From NCBI RefSeq assembly GCF_000024865.1, contig NC_013595.1, positions 186,001 through 250,000 of the forward strand: a stretch of DNA of 64,000 nucleotides, written 5' to 3'. Below are positions 60,346 through 64,000 of this stretch, piece by piece. Below the pieces are notes generated by a model, which worked only from the letters and a program-made list of their open reading frames with translations, was not told where the DNA came from and did no database searches. The position numbers and the translations under genes are program-made. This stretch comes from Streptosporangium roseum DSM 43021. Its GTDB lineage: Bacteria > Actinomycetota > Actinomycetes > Streptosporangiales > Streptosporangiaceae. The number at the start of each line of letters is the position of its first letter. Positions within the stretch are counted from its first letter, which is position 1.

Positions 60346-60909
60346 TCACTGACAGTCGGTCGGATCCTGGCCTTGGCGGTCGAACTCTTCCTGTGTGATC
60401 ACGACATCGACCCAACCGGACGGTGACTGTCTCTCGTCGTACCGCTGGACCAGCACCAATCCTGGCTTGAGCTTTGCCACACTGTCGGCGGAGAAGCTGA
60501 CGTCGTTGGTGTTGACCTGGTTGGAGCCTCTCCCCTGATAACCGAACGCGTGATAGAGCACCCCTGGGCGCAACACGAACGGTTTCGGCTCTACCGTCCA
60601 ACCATCATCGGGGGCATCCAGCCGGACGGATGCGCTCTGCCCGTCCAGGGGCGGTGCAACGAAGTCCACGTCGTCCATGACCGTTGCGGCCGACGAAGGG
60701 CCAGGCATGGTACTCCACGAGCCCGAGGTGTCTTCATAGTGAGAGATGTCCACACCCTCAGGAGTCGCTCCCTCGCACCATGCCAAGACGATGATCGGAT
60801 GCCCCTCTGCGTCGACGCTGACTCCGGTCGCCCCGGCTATGGGGGGCGAGCAACCCGTAATGCTCATGATCCCGATGACTAGCAGTCCGAGCCCACACAA
60901 GCGCCGCAT
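60346..60909 (-). CDS. Putative lipoprotein
   Basis: 187 residues with a clear lipobox: MRRLCGLGLLVIGIMSITGC. The mature part has IIVLAWCEGATPEGVDISHYEDTSG, a proline-rich strand region and a C-terminal DVVITQEEFDRQGQDPTDC. Family unknown. It lies just outside the last tRNA-Arg fragment. Confidence 0.7.
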   Translation of the reverse strand: MRRLCGLGLLVIGIMSITGCSPPIAGATGVSVDAEGHPIIVLAWCEGATPEGVDISHYEDTSGSWSTMPGPSSAATVMDDVDFVAPPLDGQSASVRLDAPDDGWTVEPKPFVLRPGVLYHAFGYQGRGSNQVNTNDVSFSADSVAKLKPGLVLVQRYDERQSPSGWVDVVITQEEFDRQGQDPTDCQ

Positions 60910-61055
60910 ATGCGTACGTTAAGCGAAGGTCAGCGGCTCTTTCGCGGACCGTGATCAGATTGCCTTCCAACCGTGGCAGGGCCGTGCGGGGGGGCGACAC
61001 TGGAGGGTTGCTGGTTGAGCTTGTTCCGCCTTGGCGGACACCATTGGTGTGGTGG

Positions 61056-61275
61056 TCAGGCCGCGCAGGTGGCCTCGTAGGCGGTGGGACTACGGTGTCC
61101 GAGGCCGCTGTGCAGCCGATGCAGGTTGTACCAGCCCTCGATGAACTCGAAGATCGCGCTGTGGGCGGCAGCCCGGCGGAGCCAAGGGCGATCACTGAGC
61201 AGCCCGCTCTCCAGTGCGGGGAAGGACGACTCGGCCAGGGCGCTGTCCCAGCACTGGCCGGTCCGGCCGACCGGC
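61056..61275 (-). pseudogene. IS3-family transposase C-terminal fragment
   Basis: Reads VGRTGQCWDSALAESSFPALESGLLSDRPWLRRAAAHSAIFEFIEGWYNLHRLHSGLGHRSPTAYE. This contains the final DDE-domain Glu (ALAESSF in place of NALAESFF) and the WYN-x-RLHSxLG signature of IS3/IS150-like OrfB. The rest is missing. Confidence 0.8.
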
Positions 61276-61436
61276 AACCGCACCCCCAACCGCCCGGCCG
61301 GCTCGGCGAAGGCACTGCTGCTGTGTCGGCAACCGCGATCCGACAGGTCTGGAAGGTTCTGGACAACCATGGGCTGAGGAATCTCGCAGGTCCCACCCCA
61401 CCAGGCTCGGAAGACAGCGATGGACGATCGAGTTCT

Positions 61437-61483
61437 AACTCGTAATGAAGGGGTCTGGGGTTCGATTCCCCAAGGCGGCTCCA
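61437..61483 (+). other. tRNA-Thr(CGT) 3' fragment
   Basis: From the anticodon loop (CTCGTAA) through the T arm CTGGGGTTCGATTCCCCAA to the acceptor end AGGCGGCT and an encoded CCA. The 5' half is absent: the bases before the loop cannot pair with those after. It is a break within the anticodon stem, as left by a tRNA-targeting element. Confidence 0.7.
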
Positions 61484-61523
61484 GCTCAGAGGCCCTCACC
61501 GGACACCGGTGGCGGTTTCAAGG

Positions 61524-61546
61524 GGGCGTTGCAACCCCCTTGCCGG
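61524..61546 (+). terminator. Hairpin AAGGGGG/CCCCCTT
   Basis: AAGGGGG CGTTGCAA CCCCCTT can pair; it is a short strong stem beyond the tRNA-Thr fragment. The 61547-61777 region has no recognised gene. Confidence 0.4.
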
Positions 61547-61777
61547 CGCCGGTGAATCCACTGGCATCGTCGCCTGGATCGATTCGGGCACCTGCTTCAC
61601 GCCGCCACGCGAAGCGCAACGCTTACGGGCGCCGGCTGCGTGTTCACACCACGGGTGATCCTGCTCCAGGGAGGAGAGGCGAGGCCTCGCCGCGTGGTTG
61701 CGCCGCGAGGTTTCACCTCATCTCGTTCAAGGAGTGAGTGGTTCCACTGAGGCCAGACACCGGCCGCCCCGGGCAAC

Positions 61778-62260
61778 TCATTTGAAGTCCTCACAGCGCA
61801 CCTGTCCCCGGTCCGGTACGGTCACCCGCACGTCGTCCACGTCCACGCCGCGCTTGGCGGCAGTGGCGGCGGCGATCGTGCAGACGAGTTGCCCGGTCGC
61901 CATCCGCGACAGGCGGGAGACCGGCGGCAGCCATCGGCCGCCCACCAGCATCGAGACGCTCTTGTCCAGCGCGAACCCGTCGTCGTTCACCCGGACGGCC
62001 ATGTTCTTGGGCAGGCGGGTGACGAAGGAGCGCTCGCTCTCCTTCGAGGTGGGCCCGCCGGCCAGCAGCTCGACGGCTTCGGCGGCCTCCAGCGGGCCCT
62101 CGGGGCGGCCGACGGAGACGAGGCGGTCGTCCTGCACGAAGTACAGGCGGGTGCCCTGGATGAAGCCGCGGGCGGGCTCTCCGGCGTCGATCACGTCGGT
62201 GGGGCCGACTCCGCAGGCCGTACAGGCTGCCAGGAGCAGGGCGAAGGGCCAGGTTCTCAC
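61778..62260 (-). CDS. GerMN-domain lipoprotein
   Basis: 160 residues. N-terminus MRTWPFALLLAACTACGVG contains lipobox-like LAACTAC. The GerMN-like domain covers RLYFVQDDRLVSVGRPEGPLEAAEAVELLAGGPTSKESERSFVTRLP and VCTIAAATAAKRGVDVDDVRVTV. GTG 62260 lies 22 bp after the kinase stop. Placed as third gene after a regulator and a kinase, it resembles an arrangement in which a GerMN lipoprotein modulates the sensor outside the membrane (compare LpqB of the MtrAB system, which is much longer). Confidence 0.8.
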   Translation of the reverse strand: MRTWPFALLLAACTACGVGPTDVIDAGEPARGFIQGTRLYFVQDDRLVSVGRPEGPLEAAEAVELLAGGPTSKESERSFVTRLPKNMAVRVNDDGFALDKSVSMLVGGRWLPPVSRLSRMATGQLVCTIAAATAAKRGVDVDDVRVTVPDRGQVRCEDFK

Positions 62261-62282
62261 GGGCGGTTCCCCGGTAGGGGGG

Positions 62283-63665
62283 TCATGACGGGCGGTTCCC
62301 CGGCAGGGTGAGAGTGAAGACGGCTCCGGGGCCGGGGGCGACGGTCAGGTCGCCCCCGTGCAGGAGGGCGTTCTCGCGGGCGATGGCCAAACCCAGGCCG
62401 CTGCCTTCGGAGCGGGCGCGGGCGGCGTCGGCCTTGTAGAAGCGCTCGAAGACGTGCGGGAGGACGTCGGCGGGCAGGCCCGGCCCATGGTCGGCGACCT
62501 CGACGGCGACGGCCTGGCCGGTGGCGCGCACCCGGACCGTGACGGGCGGTGCGCCGTGCCGCAGCGCGTTGCCGACGAGGTTGGCGACGATGACGTCCAG
62601 GCGGCGCGGGTCGAGGGGAACACGGATGTCCGGCGGCAGATCCGTGGTGACGCCGGAACTCCAGCCGCGTGAGCGCAGGCAGGCGGCGACGGCGGCGCCG
62701 ACGTCCACGTCGTTGAGGTTGAGCACGGCGGCTCCGGCGTCGAAGCGGGAGATCTCCATCAGGTCGTCGACGAGCTTGGTGAGCCGGGCGATCTCGGCGG
62801 TGACCAGCCGGGCGGCGGTCCCGGCGTCGGCGTCCAGCCGGTCGGCGCCGGCTTCGAGGACGTCGGTGACGGCGATGGCGGCGGCCAGCGGAGTGCGCAG
62901 CTCATGGGAGACGTCGGCGACGAACCGCCGTGACTTGGTCTCCATCTCGCGCAACTCGCCGACCGAGCGTTCCAGCGCGGCGGCGGTCTCGTTGAACCGT
63001 CCCGCCAGCCGTGCAAGCTCGTCGCCGCCGCGTACGGGCAGGCGGGTCTCCAGTCGCCCTTCGCCCAGCCGCCGGGCCGCGAGGTCCAGGTCGGCGACCG
63101 GGCGCAGCACGCCGCGCGCGGCCAGCAGCCCGGCCAACACCGCCAGCAGCACGGCGGGCAGGGCCGCCGCCTGCGCGGCGCGCAGCACGGCCGCCTCGTC
63201 GGAGGCGGCCTGCGCGAGCGATTCGACGAGATAGACGGTGATCCCCGACGGCGTGCCGCCCGCGAGGAGCATGACCCTGCTGCCGCCCACGAGGTACGGC
63301 ACGCCGTCGCGGGTCACCCGCTGCCAGGCCAGCTCCGGCCGCCGCAGGACTCTCGCGCGCAGTTCGGCGGTGATGCGGGCGTCGCTGGGGATGGCGCCGT
63401 CCCTGACCACGTACACCTCGCGGTCGCCCACCTCGAGGTCCTCGGCCAGCAGGGCGAGCTCCGCGTCGCCGGCGGGCAGCGCGACGTCGCGCGACAGCAG
63501 CAGCACCCGGTTCTTGAAGTCCTTCAGCAACCGGTTCTGCACCCCGGCCAGCAGGTTGCCCTGCGCCTTGTAGTAGGTCAGCCCGGCGGCCCCCACCGCG
63601 CTCAGCCCGCCCACCAGCACGAACGTGATCACCAGCCGGGCCCGCAATCCCCGCAGCCAGGTCAT
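62283..63665 (-). CDS. Sensor histidine kinase (OmpR partner type)
   Basis: 460 residues. Helix 1 ARLVITFVLVGGLSAVGAAGLTYY, an extracytoplasmic domain of about 130 residues, helix 2 ALPAVLLAVLAGLLAARGVL, HAMP (RPVADLDLAARRLGEGRLETRLPV) and dimerisation box KSRRFVADVSHELRTPLAAAIAV. Then N-box IVANLVGNALRHGAPPV, G1 VEVADHGPGLPADVLPHVFERF and G2 GSGLGLAIARENALLHGG. ATG 63665 overlaps the regulator stop as ATGA. Typical three-gene operon with a lipoprotein. Confidence 0.93.
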   Translation of the reverse strand: MTWLRGLRARLVITFVLVGGLSAVGAAGLTYYKAQGNLLAGVQNRLLKDFKNRVLLLSRDVALPAGDAELALLAEDLEVGDREVYVVRDGAIPSDARITAELRARVLRRPELAWQRVTRDGVPYLVGGSRVMLLAGGTPSGITVYLVESLAQAASDEAAVLRAAQAAALPAVLLAVLAGLLAARGVLRPVADLDLAARRLGEGRLETRLPVRGGDELARLAGRFNETAAALERSVGELREMETKSRRFVADVSHELRTPLAAAIAVTDVLEAGADRLDADAGTAARLVTAEIARLTKLVDDLMEISRFDAGAAVLNLNDVDVGAAVAACLRSRGWSSGVTTDLPPDIRVPLDPRRLDVIVANLVGNALRHGAPPVTVRVRATGQAVAVEVADHGPGLPADVLPHVFERFYKADAARARSEGSGLGLAIARENALLHGGDLTVAPGPGAVFTLTLPGNRPS

Positions 63666-64000
63666 ACCGGCCCGAAGCGGTAACCGAATCCGCGCACGGT
63701 CTGCACGTACTTCGGCTCGGCCGGCACGTCCTCGATCTTGGCGCGCAGCCGCTGCACGCACGCGTCCACCAGCCGCGAGTCGCCCAGGTAGTCGTGCTCC
63801 CACACCGACTCCAGCAACTGCTGCCTGCTGAAGACCTGCCCGGGCGCGGCCGACAGATACAGCAGCAGCCGCAACTCTATCGGCGGCAGCGCGATCTGCC
63901 GTCCGCCCCTGCTCACGGTCAGGGAGGCGCGGTCCACGCACAGCGCGCCGTAGGTCTCCACGGGCGAGGGCACACCGTCGGTACGGCGCAGCACCGCCCT
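63662..64000 (-). CDS. OmpR-type response regulator, C-terminal part (5' end outside window)
   Basis: The frame is open to the right edge; 112 residues are visible. They form the winged helix: LCVDRASLTVSRGGRQIALPPIELRLLLYLSAAPGQVFSRQQLLESVWEHDYLGDSRLVDACVQRLRAKIED, ending in YVQTVRGFGYRFGPV. The receiver lies beyond the window. Coupled to the kinase by ATGA. Confidence 0.93.
   Translation of the reverse strand, partial: RAVLRRTDGVPSPVETYGALCVDRASLTVSRGGRQIALPPIELRLLLYLSAAPGQVFSRQQLLESVWEHDYLGDSRLVDACVQRLRAKIEDVPAEPKYVQTVRGFGYRFGPV

Noticed and set aside
61420..61737. Plus-strand ORF over the tRNA-Thr fragment
   Set aside because: It covers structural RNA sequence and a hairpin, with no ribosome site or recognisable domain.

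Overview
The window reads as chromosomal DNA of a high-GC actinomycete. The SigE-family sigma factors, paired NarL-type two-component systems, SpoIIE-type phosphatase, DrrAB-like exporter and GTG starts with GGAGG-like ribosome sites would suit a Streptosporangiales member such as Streptosporangium or Nonomuraea. That placement is inference from gene style; there is no rRNA or other phylogenetic marker here.

1-10.4 kb is mostly ordinary chromosome: a PrsW-type protease tail, a YcgR/YcgQ-like permease pair, a NUDIX fusion protein, an M15 peptidase, an AAA ATPase with LexA-box-like sites at both ends, a MauE/DPBB-like pair, a SigE-family sigma factor, MarR and YceI. It also holds a parS-like perfect palindrome (2.37 kb), a cluster of DnaA-box-like 9-mers (10.17-10.22 kb) and tRNA-Ser(GCT).

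10.4-28.1 kb is mosaic. It contains integrase stumps, IS630 and IS5 fragments, a Tn3 transposase tail, fragments of two TPR-type regulators, a collapsed subtilase and an inverted array of 72-bp repeats around a 22-bp-arm palindrome. Among these lie orphan small ORFs (including a SUKH protein) and a 600-aa protein with nearly identical 132-bp internal repeats. A TCS operon (12.2-15.1 kb) and a DrrAB-like/DUF4097 operon with a decayed regulator (24.2-27.3 kb) look functional within it.

28.1-41.6 kb is again conventional: GNAT enzymes, a LuxR regulator, a MerR/GyrI pair, VOC, a collagen-like secreted protein, a phytase-like esterase, a sigma factor with its coupled partner, MaoC and a second TCS.

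41.65-60.2 kb is an island downstream of intact tRNA-Arg(ACG). The 3' half of this tRNA recurs at 48.13, 57.15 and 60.15 kb in the same orientation, as expected of stacked attachment sites. Cargo includes IS5 and IS630 copies, a GTG-coupled RtcB-family RNA ligase/PrfH operon (ribosome repair and rescue), two paralogous secreted proteins, a type-B carboxylesterase, a SpoIIE phosphatase, an MFS exporter and a PQQ-propeller protein. A tRNA-Thr(CGT) 3' fragment at 61.4 kb marks another possible junction. The window ends in an OmpR/HK/GerMN-lipoprotein operon on the minus strand.

The most distinctive content is the RtcB2-PrfH module with a 22-bp tandem repeat in its leader, the tRNA-Arg attachment array, the LexA-box-flanked AAA ATPase and the tandem-repeat protein.
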